From NCBI GenBank assembly GCA_964396115.1, contig CAYNDL010000015.1:1-20465 (forward strand): a stretch of DNA of 20,465 nucleotides. Direction: 5' to 3'. Origin of the DNA: CAYNDL01 sp964396115. Lineage in GTDB: Bacteria > Patescibacteriota > Andersenbacteria > UBA10190 > CAIZMI01. Of the stretch, positions 20,356 to 20,465 are shown piece by piece. Position numbers and translations under genes: made by a program. Each line of letters starts with the position of its first letter. Positions within the stretch are counted from its first letter, which is position 1. The notes beneath the pieces are model-generated. The model did no database searches. It had not been told where the DNA came from and saw nothing but the letters and a program-made list of their open reading frames with translations.

Positions 20356-20465
20356 ACGGGGTGCTGCAGAGATAAATCGGGACGTCGGGAGCTTCGAAAC
20401 CGATAGGATAGTTACCGGAAGCAAAGCGATTTCGCAAGTGAACCAGGCGTGCGAGGTTTTCTCCA
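20354..20465 (-). CDS. C-terminal end of an unidentified protein (truncated by window edge)
   Basis: On the minus strand one frame stays open from the edge (first full codon at 20464-20462) to TAG at 20356-20354. The visible 36 residues end in FEAPDVPIYLCSTP, after a basic stretch ENLARLVHLRNRFASG. The other two frames on this strand were not pursued beyond seeing that one is stopped within 20 codons. The terminator immediately after supports a real gene end. The family cannot be told from this piece. Confidence 0.6.
   Translation of the reverse strand, partial: GENLARLVHLRNRFASGNYPIGFEAPDVPIYLCSTP

Noticed and set aside
1..20465. CRISPR array, insertion sequence or prophage genes
   Set aside because: No regularly spaced repeats, transposase, integrase or phage structural genes were found by reading either strand.

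Overview
The window reads as a chromosomal segment of a small-genome bacterium, most likely a member of the Patescibacteria / Candidate Phyla Radiation (CPR). I infer this from the gene style, not from a marker gene. Genes are compact. There is a complete F-type ATP synthase operon with a short delta subunit, a tandem CxxC zinc-ribbon protein and several small orphan proteins. Many core genes lack a Shine-Dalgarno (SD) sequence. TGA is used as a normal stop (for example at the ends of the MFS and purC genes), which argues against the lineages that recode UGA.

Layout, left to right. 1-2784 (+): the end of a cell-division block, with the tail of an FtsL-like protein, a class B penicillin-binding protein (FtsI/PBP2 type) and a stand-alone HD-domain (p)ppGpp-hydrolase-like protein. 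2785-2939: tRNA-Glu(CUC) with its own promoter and terminator. 3028-4530 (+): an MFS exporter behind a structured leader that ends in an intrinsic terminator before the gene, so it looks attenuation-controlled. 4549-4968 (+): a small anchored exported protein. 4963-7983 (-): four genes, each with its own terminator and three with a clear promoter. They encode an orphan 121-aa protein, a histidine phosphatase, a three-helix membrane protein and a KAS III (FabH)-like enzyme. 8088-9231 (+): a lone purC. 9232-11774 (-): typA/bipA followed by a membrane-anchored 3D-domain protein. 11862-18999 (-): the ATP synthase operon in the order atpZ/I-like, B, E, F, H, A, G, D, C, ending in a small beta-carbonic-anhydrase-like gene that seems to share the operon terminator. 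19022-19535 (-): a tandem zinc-ribbon protein with a long structured leader. 19577-20335 (+): a flavin reductase. 20354 to the right edge (-): the end of another small protein.

How the parts work together. The ATP synthase operon is driven by one very good sigma70-type promoter (TTGACA, 17-nt spacer, TAAACT) and carries all eight structural subunits. The c-ring lacks the usual Na+-site residues, so protons are the likely coupling ion. The first block serves septal peptidoglycan synthesis. The block 4963-9231 is different in character. By eye it is richer in GC, most of its genes have clear SD sequences, and its genes sit in compact, individually terminated units whose hairpins end in TTTTTAAT-like tails. 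This looks like accessory gene acquisition: single enzymes (KAS III-like, PurC, histidine phosphatase) stand without pathway partners nearby. No CRISPR array, insertion sequence, integrase, attachment site or replication origin was seen. The most interesting items are the leader RNA before the MFS exporter, the repeated terminator-promoter junctions, the KAS III-like enzyme with a Cys-His-Ser site, the carbonic-anhydrase-like gene at the end of the ATP synthase operon, and the structured leader of the zinc-ribbon gene.
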